A stretch of DNA of 64,000 nucleotides, from positions 1-64,000 of the forward strand of contig CAXYYJ010000014.1 in the NCBI GenBank assembly GCA_964293475.1, given 5' to 3'. A model generated the notes under the pieces. The model saw only the letters and a program-made list of their open reading frames with translations. It was not told where the DNA came from and ran no database searches. Of this stretch, positions 1 to 7,347 are shown piece by piece. Positions within the stretch are counted from its first letter, which is position 1, and every line of letters starts with the position of its first letter. The stretch comes from UBA12170 sp964293475 (GTDB taxonomy: Bacteria; Bacteroidota; Bacteroidia; Bacteroidales; UBA12170). The position numbers and the translations under genes are program-made.

Positions 1-6
1 AACGGA

Positions 7-100
7 GGGATGTTGTGGAACGATAAGGAAAAGAAACTGTTTGACGACGTTAGCGACAGCTAAAAGGAGGAGTTTTTCTTTTCCCGTTCCACAATATCCC
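7..100. repeat. Long imperfect hairpin element
   Basis: Bases 7-22 pair with 85-100 over 16 bp, with only one G-T wobble (12 with 95). The stem continues inward: the purine-rich stretch 27-38 pairs with 71-84 apart from a small bulge. At the apex, TTAGC (50-54) pairs with GCTAA (59-63). No open frame of note overlaps it. It resembles the mobile intergenic repeats scattered through Bacteroidota genomes, but its copy number cannot be judged from this window. Confidence 0.6.
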
Positions 101-134
101 GTAGTAGCCTTTTTGATGCAGCGGTGATTTTTGC

Positions 135-209
135 TCTCCTTTTTCTAAAAAAGGAGAAAAGAAAAAGATTTCCTTTCTTTTCCTTACTTTTTTCTTGATA
201 AAAAAGTAA
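135..209. repeat. Two further perfect stem-loops in the leader
   Basis: A 10-bp perfect stem joins 135-144 to 148-157 (TCTCCTTTTT with its complement, 3-nt loop). A second joins 184-193 to 200-209 (TTACTTTTTT with AAAAAAGTAA, 6-nt loop). With the larger hairpin at 7-100 they form a cluster of three dyads within 210 bp. From memory, the second stem resembles a repeat common between Bacteroidota genes. Either stem could also act as a bidirectional terminator for a gene upstream of the window. Confidence 0.5.
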
Positions 210-453
210 CAAACCTCCCTGCCCACGGTATTTCAGAATGTAAATCCATAGATAGGTTAATGGGTTTTCTCATCCACCAGTTTGGCATCGCAACCTGGCA
301 AGTTTCATTCTGTACCAATGACAACTTTTTTTTAAATGCTGTATATTAAGCTAATATAAAAATGGTGGTTATCAATTCCTGGAAGATCTCTCATCCGCGA
401 AAAAGAAGATATCGAGATGATAGGTTGGCGCTCTAGGATTTGTCATCATACTA
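210..453. other. Intergenic stretch with no recognised gene
   Basis: No convincing coding frame, RNA gene or promoter was recognised here. The composition is AT-rich and unremarkable. It separates the leader hairpins from the competing-hairpin element that starts at 454. Confidence 0.5.
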
Positions 454-572
454 TGTGCGCCCCTTTTTCCGGGTCTTTCTACTCGAAATGACTCGAAATC
501 AATCCTAAAAACGAAAAAAAGGGCGCACAAACGCAACTAATAATTTAAAGGGTGTTTGTGCGCCCTTTTTTA
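454..572. repeat. Three-part competing hairpin element, terminator-like
   Basis: TGTGCGCCC at 454-462 and again at 557-565 can each pair with GGGCGCACA at 521-529. The downstream pairing is stronger: 521-534 pairs with 552-565 (one G-T wobble), and flanking A (514-520) and T (566-571) tracts extend it. The two pairings are mutually exclusive, which is the geometry of an attenuator. The ahpC promoter lies downstream at 719-750, so the element would act on transcription entering from the left or belong to an unannotated RNA. Confidence 0.55.
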
Positions 573-660
573 TAACCCCCATATTATCAAGTCATTTCGA
601 AAGAGCCGAATTTGTTAGGCGATTGAGAAATCTATATTTAGGGAATCTCCTTTTAACTGG
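481..660. repeat. Intergenic repeat with GTCATTTCGA core
   Basis: Two tandem 10-mers differing at one base (ACTCGAAATG, ACTCGAAATC) lie at 481-500. TCGAAATGAC (483-492) is repeated inverted as GTCATTTCGA (591-600), followed near 625 by TTGAGAAATCT. The GTCATTTCGA...GAGAAATCT arrangement resembles a dispersed intergenic repeat often seen in Bacteroidota. That family assignment is from memory. Confidence 0.4.
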
Positions 661-718
661 TTCGGGATTTTATAACTATTCATATAGACTAAATCTATCA
701 GTCTATCAATATTATTGA

Positions 719-750
719 TTTGACATATATCTCTTTTGGCTATAGTTTTG
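719..750 (+). promoter_or_regulatory. Bacteroidota-type promoter of ahpC
   Basis: TTTG at 719-722 and TAGTTTTG at 743-750 are separated by 20 bp. This matches the TTTG-N(about 20)-TAnnTTTG consensus of the Bacteroidota housekeeping sigma factor. The start codon of ahpC lies about 55 bp downstream. I saw no obvious OxyR-type dyad, though short degenerate sites could be missed by eye. Confidence 0.7.
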
Positions 751-805
751 CCGAATAATTAGAAAATTCAACAAATAAATAAATCATTCATAAAAACGAA
801 AAACT

Positions 806-1369
806 ATGTCACAAATTGGAAAACAGATTGTCGATTTCAAAGTTCAGGCTTTTGCCAACAACGATTTTAAAACAGTAACAAAACAAGATGTTCTTGGAAA
901 ATGGTCCATCTTTTTCTTCTATCCCGCCGATTTTACTTTTGTCTGCCCCACCGAGCTCGAAGACTTAGCCAACATGTACGACCAGTTCAAAGCCACCGGA
1001 ACTGAAATTTACTCGGTTTCTACCGATACTCATTTCGTTCACAAAGCCTGGCACGACACCTCCGATACCATCAAGAAAATCAAATATCCCATGCTGGCCG
1101 ACCCAACAGGCGTTTTGAGCCGCGGATTCGATGTGATGATTGAAGATGCAGGATTGGCCGAAAGAGGTACCTTCATCGTAAACCCCCAGGGGGAAATTGT
1201 TGCCTATGAAGTTATTGCAGGAAATGTGGGCCGCAATGCCGACGAGTTGCTGCGCCGATTGAAAGCTCTGCAATTTGTGGCCGCTCACCCAGCTGAAGTT
1301 TGTCCCGCCAAATGGGAAGAAGGCAAAAAGACCCTGAAACCAGGAATTGATTTAGTTGGAGTTATTTAA
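806..1369 (+). CDS. ahpC: Peroxiredoxin AhpC
   Basis: This is the peroxide-reducing subunit of alkyl hydroperoxide reductase, a cytoplasmic typical 2-Cys peroxiredoxin that reduces H2O2 and organic peroxides. The 187 aa product is the usual family length. The peroxidatic cysteine is Cys47 in the segment FTFVCPTE, and the resolving cysteine is Cys166 in HPAEVCPAKW near the C terminus. The ATG at 806 gives the standard N terminus MSQIGKQ. The gene has its own promoter at 719-750. Its electron donor, AhpF, is encoded 77 bp downstream behind a terminator-like hairpin, so ahpC is probably expressed more strongly than ahpF. Confidence 0.97.
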   Translation: MSQIGKQIVDFKVQAFANNDFKTVTKQDVLGKWSIFFFYPADFTFVCPTELEDLANMYDQFKATGTEIYSVSTDTHFVHKAWHDTSDTIKKIKYPMLADPTGVLSRGFDVMIEDAGLAERGTFIVNPQGEIVAYEVIAGNVGRNADELLRRLKALQFVAAHPAEVCPAKWEEGKKTLKPGIDLVGVI

Positions 1370-1387
1370 TCACGTTAAACACTTTTG

Positions 1388-1432
1388 GGAGGCTGATTTG
1401 GTCCATTGCAACCACCTTCAGCTTCCTTTTTT
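1388..1432 (+). terminator. Partial terminator between ahpC and ahpF
   Basis: GGAGGCTGA (1388-1396) pairs with TCAGCTTCC (1418-1426) over 9 bp with one G-T wobble. Inner TGGT and ACCA can extend the stem, and six T residues follow (1427-1432). It lies between two genes that must act together, which suggests partial termination that sets the AhpC to AhpF ratio. No separate ahpF promoter was evident. Confidence 0.6.
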
Positions 1433-1446
1433 AAAACCAGATAAGC

Positions 1447-3003
1447 ATGTTGGAACAAGCTATAAAAGAACAAGTTACCGGAATTTTTGAATCACTCAAA
1501 AACCAATTTACCTTTAAAATTCAAACCCATCCACAACATCCGCAGGCTCAGGAGCTGAAAGATTTGCTGGAAGATGTAGCAGGCTGCTCCCCAAATATGG
1601 AGGTTCAAATGGCAGGGGATGAAGGTTTTTCGTTCGAAATATTTAAAAATGGAAACCCTGCGAACATCGTTTTTAAAGCCGTTCCAACAGGACATGAGTT
1701 CTCGAGCTTTTTGGCCGCCATTCTCAATCTCGATGGCATTGGGAAAAATCTTCCCGATGAGATGCTCAGCCGCCGAATTAAAAACCTGCGGGGGAATATT
1801 GAGCTGAAAAGCTATATTTCGCTCACTTGTACCAATTGCCCCGAAGTGGTGAAAGCTCTGAATGTCATCACCATACTCAATCCAAATATCCGCCATGAGA
1901 TTATTGATGGAGGTATTTTCCGCGAAGAAATTGAAAAGCTGAACATTCAGGCGGTTCCAACAGTCTATGCCAACGGACAGGTGCTGCATATTGGCCGGGC
2001 CTCATTGGGCGAATTGCTCGAAAAACTCGAAACAGCTGCGGGCTCCGACTTTCAGGCAAGCTCTGAAATCAGGAATTTCGATGTGGTGGTAGCTGGAGGA
2101 GGTCCTGCCGGAGTTTCAGCGGCCATCTATTCTGCCCGCAAGGGATTCTCTGTGGCTTTGGTGGCCGAGACCATTGGCGGACAAGTGTCTGAAACCGTAG
2201 GAATTGAAAACATGATTTCTATAGCCCAAACCACCGGCAAGGAACTCTCTGCAAATCTGAAAAAGCATTTGCAGGACTATCCCGTTCAGATTTTCGAAAA
2301 CCGCCGTATTGAATCTTCCGAAATAGTGGAGGGCATAAAATATATTACCACCACTTCGGGGGAAAAATTTTCGGCTCCCGCACTCATCATTGCCACAGGT
2401 GCCAGTTGGCGCCGGCTGGGAGTTCCCGGCGAAAAGGATTATATGGGCTCTGGGGTGGCTTTTTGTACCCATTGTGATGGCCCTTTCTACAAAGACAAAA
2501 AAGTAGTGGTGATTGGCGGAGGAAATTCCGGTCTCGAAGCCGCCATCGATCTGTCAAATCTGGCTTCGCATGTTACCGTACTCGAGTTTTTGGATGAGCT
2601 GAAAGGCGATCAGATTTTGCAGGACAAGTTGAAAAGCATGTCCAATGTGGATATTTTTCTGGGCGCCGCCACCACAGCCATTTTGGGCGATGGAAGCAAG
2701 GTAAATGCGCTTCAATATACCGAAAGAGCCACCGGTGAAAGTAAAACCATTGTTACCGACGGGGTTTTTGTGCAAATCGGGCTGATTTCCAACAGCTCAG
2801 TTTTCAAGGATATGGTCGATACCAACCGAATGGGTGAGATAGACATCGATGCGCATTGCCGCACCCGCGAAGCTGGAGTTTATGCTGCCGGTGATGTTTC
2901 GGTGGTGCCCTACAAGCAAATCGTCATTGCCATGGGCGAAGGCTCCAAAGCAGCGCTATCGGCCTTCGAAGACAAAATTAAAAACCGCCTGCTGAAAAGA
3001 TAA
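1447..3003 (+). CDS. ahpF: Alkyl hydroperoxide reductase subunit F
   Basis: AhpF is a flavoprotein that passes electrons from NADH through FAD and two disulfide centres to AhpC. The 518 aa product has the full architecture. The N-terminal tandem thioredoxin-like domain (about 1-200) carries the redox pair Cys128-Cys131 (CTNC). A thioredoxin-reductase-like module (about 210-515) follows, with FAD-binding GGGPAG near 217-222, the active-site pair Cys340-Cys343 (CTHC), an NAD-binding GGGNSG, and the late FAD motif AAGDVS. All four cysteines are present, so the enzyme should be competent. It is cotranscribed with or read through from ahpC and followed by a terminator at 3041. Confidence 0.97.
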   Translation: MLEQAIKEQVTGIFESLKNQFTFKIQTHPQHPQAQELKDLLEDVAGCSPNMEVQMAGDEGFSFEIFKNGNPANIVFKAVPTGHEFSSFLAAILNLDGIGKNLPDEMLSRRIKNLRGNIELKSYISLTCTNCPEVVKALNVITILNPNIRHEIIDGGIFREEIEKLNIQAVPTVYANGQVLHIGRASLGELLEKLETAAGSDFQASSEIRNFDVVVAGGGPAGVSAAIYSARKGFSVALVAETIGGQVSETVGIENMISIAQTTGKELSANLKKHLQDYPVQIFENRRIESSEIVEGIKYITTTSGEKFSAPALIIATGASWRRLGVPGEKDYMGSGVAFCTHCDGPFYKDKKVVVIGGGNSGLEAAIDLSNLASHVTVLEFLDELKGDQILQDKLKSMSNVDIFLGAATTAILGDGSKVNALQYTERATGESKTIVTDGVFVQIGLISNSSVFKDMVDTNRMGEIDIDAHCRTREAGVYAAGDVSVVPYKQIVIAMGEGSKAALSAFEDKIKNRLLKR

Positions 3004-3040
3004 AAATCGATTTCCAATACTGACATTTTTAGAAATCACC

Positions 3041-3074
3041 GGCTTCTGTGGAACTCTCTGCGGAAGCCTTTTTT
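3041..3074 (+). terminator. Rho-independent terminator after ahpF
   Basis: GGCTTCTG (3041-3048) pairs with CGGAAGCC (3061-3068) over 8 bp including one wobble, with a 12-nt loop and a run of six T. It ends the ahpCF unit. Confidence 0.75.
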
Positions 3075-3121
3075 ATGGATAAAAGAGTTTTTTATTCAGA
3101 TGTTTATTAGTCTTTGTAGAA

Positions 3122-3460
3122 ATGTTTTTATCTTTAGAAGTCTTCTTTTTCGATCTGGAAACAAGTCCCACCGAGCTCTCCATTCATAACGATACGCTCT
3201 GGTTTATCAACCGGCATATCTATCGCCAATCCATTTACGACTCTCAATTACCCGACAAACCCTTCATTTCAAGCCCCTATCCCGACGATTATGGTGGATT
3301 TTATGCCTTGGGAATCGACCCTGTCACTTCTCATATTTTCGTAGCCGATGCCATCGATCATCAGCAAAACGGAATTGTTTTCGAATACAATGGCCATGGG
3401 GAGCTTTTAAAAAGCTATCAGGTTGGAGTGAATCCGGGGCATTTCTGGTTTAAAAAGTGA
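3122..3460 (+). pseudogene. Remnant of a YncE/DUF5074-like surface beta-propeller protein
   Basis: The 112 aa frame has no signal peptide and reads like the last part of a beta-propeller lipoprotein of the YncE/DUF5074 type. Phrases such as YALGIDPVTSHIFVADAID and a final VGVNPGHFWFKK match, from memory, the usual C-terminal end of these proteins, which are normally above 300 aa. The missing N terminus and the start inside a strand (MFLSLEVFFFDLETS) point to a 5'-truncated relic. Full-length relatives often sit beside TonB receptors for cobalamin or similar ligands; none is nearby. Translation of the fragment is doubtful. The family call is moderately sure, the pseudogene call fairly sure. 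Confidence 0.6.
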
Positions 3461-3488
3461 AAAACCAGATTTCGATGATGTTATTAAC

Positions 3489-3902
3489 TCACCAATTCAA
3501 AGCTTCCTCATAATCCGCGTCGGTTATTATATATTCAAATCTATAGGTTCCACTCTGTGTTTCTCCACCCACCCACGATTCTCTGTAAAAAAAGTTCCGA
3601 ATACTGTCCTGTCCTTCAATCCTGTAATGAACTATATTTATGGTGTCATTAAATGATATCACTACCGAATCTCCCCAAAATGGGGGCGGGCTTGGAATAC
3701 AGCCTTCACATTCGTTTTGATATTTTGCCTGTTCTCCGGTATTAAGTATATTCTGCCTAAGTATTACACCATCAAGAAACTGTTTAAAATCAACCTTTTG
3801 ATTTGATTTGTTATTGATAAAATACTCACCCAATCTATTGTCGGGCTCAGGTGAACACGAATTAGAAATCAGAATAATCATTAAACCAAAGGAATACTTC
3901 AT
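3489..3902 (-). CDS. Small predicted lipoprotein of unknown function
   Basis: The product is 137 aa. I chose the ATG at 3902 over an upstream ATG at 3968 because it places a short hydrophobic signal (MKYSFGLMIILISNSC) directly before a lipobox-like Cys. The mature protein would be anchored to a membrane. After a polar linker (PEPDNRLGEYFINN) the body is beta-rich, with two cysteines in QNECEGCIPS and a C-terminal part ending DADYEEALNW. I recognise no family. It is convergent with the propeller remnant (29 bp between ends), and no operon partner is present. Confidence 0.65.
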   Translation of the reverse strand: MKYSFGLMIILISNSCSPEPDNRLGEYFINNKSNQKVDFKQFLDGVILRQNILNTGEQAKYQNECEGCIPSPPPFWGDSVVISFNDTINIVHYRIEGQDSIRNFFYRESWVGGETQSGTYRFEYIITDADYEEALNW

Positions 3903-4210
3903 TAGTTTATAAAAAGAAGTGGTTAACCCGGTTGTATGTTTAACCCTTTTCGATTCGAGATGGCTCATAATTATTCAGACTAAGGGATTGCTAAAAATTT
4001 GTTCACCAAAATTAGGACAAACTTTGCAAATAAATACGAATCAGATTTTTTTTCCAGAATTGATTTCTTATCATCGGCAAACCTGTCTGACTGCGCAGCC
4101 AGGTAGATCCTGACCATTGGGCTAAGGGGGGCAAAATAAGGACCATTTATATTAACGTTCCCCCAACCTCAGTTAACATTTTTTAAAACAGGCTTTCTCG
4201 TACATCATTA

Positions 4211-4218
4211 TATATTTG
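4211..4218 (+). promoter_or_regulatory. -7 promoter element of the aerotolerance operon
   Basis: TATATTTG matches the Bacteroidota TAnnTTTG element exactly and lies 20 bp before the moxR start codon. A T-rich tract upstream could supply the -33 contact. No further good promoter was seen before BatE, so this may drive the whole unit. Confidence 0.6.
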
Positions 4219-4238
4219 CGCAACTAAAAAAAATACCA

Positions 4239-5231
4239 ATGATGCAGACTGATATTAGAGAATTGAATGAAAGAATCAGATTGGAAAGTTCTTTTATTGA
4301 TGTATTAAATCTGGAGATGAATAAAGCTATTGTAGGTCAAAAGCATATGATTGACAGTCTTTTAATTGGCCTGCTCTCCAATGGTCACATCCTTCTCGAA
4401 GGGGTGCCCGGCTTAGCAAAAACCCTTGCCATTACTTCCCTTTCCAAAGCGGTTGATGGTAAATTTGCCCGTATCCAGTTCACACCCGATTTACTTCCCG
4501 CCGACTTGTTGGGAACCCTCATCTATAGCCAAAAGAAAGAGGAATTCCAGATAAGAAAAGGCCCCATATTCGCCAACTTTATCCTGGCCGATGAGATTAA
4601 CCGAAGCCCCGCAAAGGTGCAATCGGCCCTGCTCGAAGCCATGCAGGAACGCCAGGTTACCATTGGCGACGAAACTTTCCCGCTTCCACAGCCCTTTTTG
4701 GTGATGGCCACTCAAAACCCCATTGAACAGGAAGGTACCTATCCGCTTCCCGAAGCCCAGGTGGACCGTTTCATGCTCAAGGTCATTATCAATTACCCCA
4801 AACAGGAGGAAGAAATGCAAATTCTTCGTCAAAATATCTCCAACACCTTCCAGGTAATCAATGCGGTGGTTAAACCCTCCGATATTTTGAAAGCCCGCGA
4901 AGTGGTGAGGGAAGTTTATTTGGACGAAAAAATCGAGAAATATATTACCGATATCGTTTTTGCAACCCGTTATCCCGAAAAATACAAACTCGAAAAGCTC
5001 AAACCACTCATCAGCTTTGGGGGCTCTCCACGTGCTTCCATCAGCCTGGCTCTTTCGGCCAAAGCCTACGCCTTTATCAAACGCAGAGGCTATGTGGTTC
5101 CCGAAGACATCAGAGCAGTGGCCCACGATGTATTGCGCCACAGAATTGGTTTGACCTACGAAGCCGAAGCCGAAAACATTACTTCCGAAGATATCATCAA
5201 CGATATTCTGAACATGGTGGAAGTTCCTTAG
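4239..5231 (+). CDS. MoxR-family AAA+ ATPase
   Basis: The 330 aa cytoplasmic AAA+ ATPase belongs to the MoxR group, whose members remodel or help mature partner proteins carrying von Willebrand A (VWA) domains. Visible motifs are Walker A (EGVPGLAKT), Walker B (ILADEINR), the sensor-1 region (VMATQNPIEQEGTYPLPEAQ) and a sensor-2 region near GGSPRAS. Two adjacent ATG codons (4239, 4242) are both possible starts. It is the first gene of the Bacteroides-type aerotolerance cluster, where it is expected to act on the VWA proteins BatA and BatB. The family call is certain; the client assignment comes from context. Confidence 0.95.
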   Translation: MMQTDIRELNERIRLESSFIDVLNLEMNKAIVGQKHMIDSLLIGLLSNGHILLEGVPGLAKTLAITSLSKAVDGKFARIQFTPDLLPADLLGTLIYSQKKEEFQIRKGPIFANFILADEINRSPAKVQSALLEAMQERQVTIGDETFPLPQPFLVMATQNPIEQEGTYPLPEAQVDRFMLKVIINYPKQEEEMQILRQNISNTFQVINAVVKPSDILKAREVVREVYLDEKIEKYITDIVFATRYPEKYKLEKLKPLISFGGSPRASISLALSAKAYAFIKRRGYVVPEDIRAVAHDVLRHRIGLTYEAEAENITSEDIINDILNMVEVP

Positions 5232-5389
5232 TGGAGTTTCTGGCAATGGAGACCGGCTCTTTCAACAGGCATAAAATTCTCATTGAGAAATTTGCATCTG
5301 GAATAAACGGCTCAAAATCTTGATTTTACGGTTCAGAAAATTCGTAATATGCTATTGTAATTGAGAATGAACATTAAAAACCTAACACA

Positions 5390-6265
5390 TTGACTGCAAA
5401 AGAGATTTTTAAGAAAGTTCGCAAGATTGAGATAAAAACCCGCGGGTTGAGCAATCATATTTTTGCCGGACAATATCATTCCTCTTTTAAAGGCAGGGGG
5501 ATGGCTTTCAGCGAGGTACGCGAATACAACTATGGCGACGATGTGCGCAATATCGATTGGAATGTAACCGCCCGCTTCAATAAACCTTTTGTCAAAGTTT
5601 TTGAAGAAGAACGCGAAATGACCGTGGTGCTGCTTATCGATGTTTCTGCCTCGCATGAGTTTGGCACCCTTCAGTCGTTCAAACAGGATGTAATTACCGA
5701 AATAGCCGCCGTTCTTTCTTTTTCGGCCATTAAAAACAACGATAAAGTGGGGGTGATTTTCTTCAGCGATAAAATTGAAAAATTTATTCCCCCCAAAAAA
5801 GGGAGTACTCATATTTTAAGAATCATCAGGGAATTGGTCGATTTTCAGGCCGAAAGTAAAGGGACCGATATTGCCGGAGCCCTGAAGTTTCTCACCAACG
5901 CCATTAAAAAACGTTGCACAGCCTTCGTTATCTCCGACTTCAAAAGCCCTGCTTTTATGGATGCTCTTAAGATTGCCACCAGCAAGCACGACGTGATGGC
6001 CGTCCGCATCTTCGACCAAAGGGAATCGGAAATGCCCAATGTGGGTCTCATTCAAATGGTGGATGCCGAAACCGGCGAAACCCGTTGGATGGATACCTCC
6101 GACCGGTCCACCCGCGAATTCTTTAGCGAAAAAGCCCGGATTGAAGAGCTTCAGGTAAAAGAAGTGTTTAAAAAATCGGGGGTCGATATGGCAAATATCA
6201 GCACCGGAGAAGACTATGTAAAACCTTTGGTGGTTATGTTTAAAAAACGAGAAGCACGAGCCTGA
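5390..6265 (+). CDS. DUF58 domain protein of the bat operon
   Basis: The 291 aa protein carries the DUF58 signature YGDDVRNIDWNVTAR (about residues 46-60) followed by a VWA-like fold starting VLLIDVSASHEF. It has no signal peptide or membrane span, so it should be cytoplasmic. Its place between MoxR and the BatA/B genes is the standard one. The start is TTG at 5390, chosen because MTAKEIFKKVRKIEIKTRG aligns with how these proteins usually begin. An ATG at 5367 opens only an 8-codon frame ending in a TGA that overlaps this TTG. Translational coupling or a sequencing indel could explain the arrangement. Confidence 0.9.
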   Translation: MTAKEIFKKVRKIEIKTRGLSNHIFAGQYHSSFKGRGMAFSEVREYNYGDDVRNIDWNVTARFNKPFVKVFEEEREMTVVLLIDVSASHEFGTLQSFKQDVITEIAAVLSFSAIKNNDKVGVIFFSDKIEKFIPPKKGSTHILRIIRELVDFQAESKGTDIAGALKFLTNAIKKRCTAFVISDFKSPAFMDALKIATSKHDVMAVRIFDQRESEMPNVGLIQMVDAETGETRWMDTSDRSTREFFSEKARIEELQVKEVFKKSGVDMANISTGEDYVKPLVVMFKKREARA

Positions 6266-6357
6266 TGAAACAACCCTGGTTTTTAAACACAACGAATAGG
6301 TCAAAAAATCTCTGTATAAGGGAGTTACATCATTCCTTTAAAATCAATTTTGATAAG

Positions 6358-7347
6358 ATGAAAATGAAAAAACTGATTTTTGGACTAACCATTTTTCTGC
6401 TGAGCCTGCCTGCATTTGCTCAGCAACCCGAAATATCTGTTTCTGCCGATACCAATGCCATTCTTATCGGCGAGCAGGTTCGATTAGACATCAAAGGGGT
6501 TTTTCCTTTGAAAAGCAGGGTAGCATTTCCCTCTTTCAAGGATACGCTCACCTCGCTCATCGAAATAGTTTCGGCTTCGGCCATCGATACTGCTATTAAT
6601 AAGTCTGATAATACTCAAACACTGAGTCAGCAATTGATAATCACCTCTTTCGATACAGGTTATCATGTGATTCCCCCGCTGGCTTTTGGGGTTCTAAAAA
6701 GTGGCGATGTTAATTTTGAAAACTTTGAGAGCCAACCCCTGTTGCTCAATGTCTTCACAGTGGAGGTCGATACCACCAAGGAGATAAAACCCATTGCCGA
6801 TCCCATGGGTGAACCCTATACCTTTAAGGAATTTCTTCCTTATATCGGTCTGGCTTTGCTTTTGGTTGCCTTGATTGTTGGCGGAATCTATTTCTACAGA
6901 CGGTGGAAGAAAAAACAACCACTTTTTGTTAGAAAAGAAAAACCGGCACTTCCGCCACATGAGCAAGCCATATTGGATTTACAGGCTTTGAAACAGAAAA
7001 AGCTTTGGCAAAACGATCGTCTCAAAGAGTATCATACAGAACTCACCGATATTGTTAGGATTTATATTGAAGGACGCTTTAATATTGCCGCAGTCGAAAT
7101 GGTGACATCCGAAATTATGGAGTCTCTGAGAGCAGAAAGTGTTAACAGTCAGGTTCTTTCTAAGATAAGAGCAACTTTTGAACTGGCCGACCTGGTGAAA
7201 TTTGCCAAATCGGGTGCCACAGCTCTGGAGAACGATACAAGCTTTAATAACTGCTTCGACTTTGTTCAGGAAACCAAAATGGTGATGCCTGAGCCCATGC
7301 CCGAAAAGCCTGAAACCAACGAAAAGGAGGTAACCCATGTTTCATAA
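6358..7347 (+). CDS. Membrane-anchored bat-operon protein (BatD/DUF4381-like)
   Basis: The 329 aa product has a signal peptide (MKMKKLIFGLTIFLLSLPAFAQ). A periplasmic beta-sandwich-like region of about 130 residues follows, then one membrane span (YIGLALLLVALIVGGIYFYR) and a basic cytoplasmic tail of about 150 residues. It occupies the slot held in other Bacteroidota by a protein linking DUF58 to BatA, and its layout resembles DUF4381/BatD-type partners. I placed the start at 6358 because the frame upstream to 6265 encodes no plausible N terminus. Its stop overlaps the batA start by 11 bp, suggesting coupled translation. The exact role is unknown. Confidence 0.85.
   Translation: MKMKKLIFGLTIFLLSLPAFAQQPEISVSADTNAILIGEQVRLDIKGVFPLKSRVAFPSFKDTLTSLIEIVSASAIDTAINKSDNTQTLSQQLIITSFDTGYHVIPPLAFGVLKSGDVNFENFESQPLLLNVFTVEVDTTKEIKPIADPMGEPYTFKEFLPYIGLALLLVALIVGGIYFYRRWKKKQPLFVRKEKPALPPHEQAILDLQALKQKKLWQNDRLKEYHTELTDIVRIYIEGRFNIAAVEMVTSEIMESLRAESVNSQVLSKIRATFELADLVKFAKSGATALENDTSFNNCFDFVQETKMVMPEPMPEKPETNEKEVTHVS
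7324..7331 (+). promoter_or_regulatory. Strong Shine-Dalgarno ahead of batA
   Basis: AAGGAGGT lies five bases before the batA ATG at 7337, inside the last codons of the preceding gene. Bacteroidota mRNAs seldom carry such a site. Because it also encodes Lys-Glu-Val, it could be coincidental. Confidence 0.5.

Noticed and set aside
4491..5246. 251-codon open frame on the minus strand
   Set aside because: It lies antisense to the MoxR gene, has no recognisable domain, and its text is the shadow of MoxR codons.
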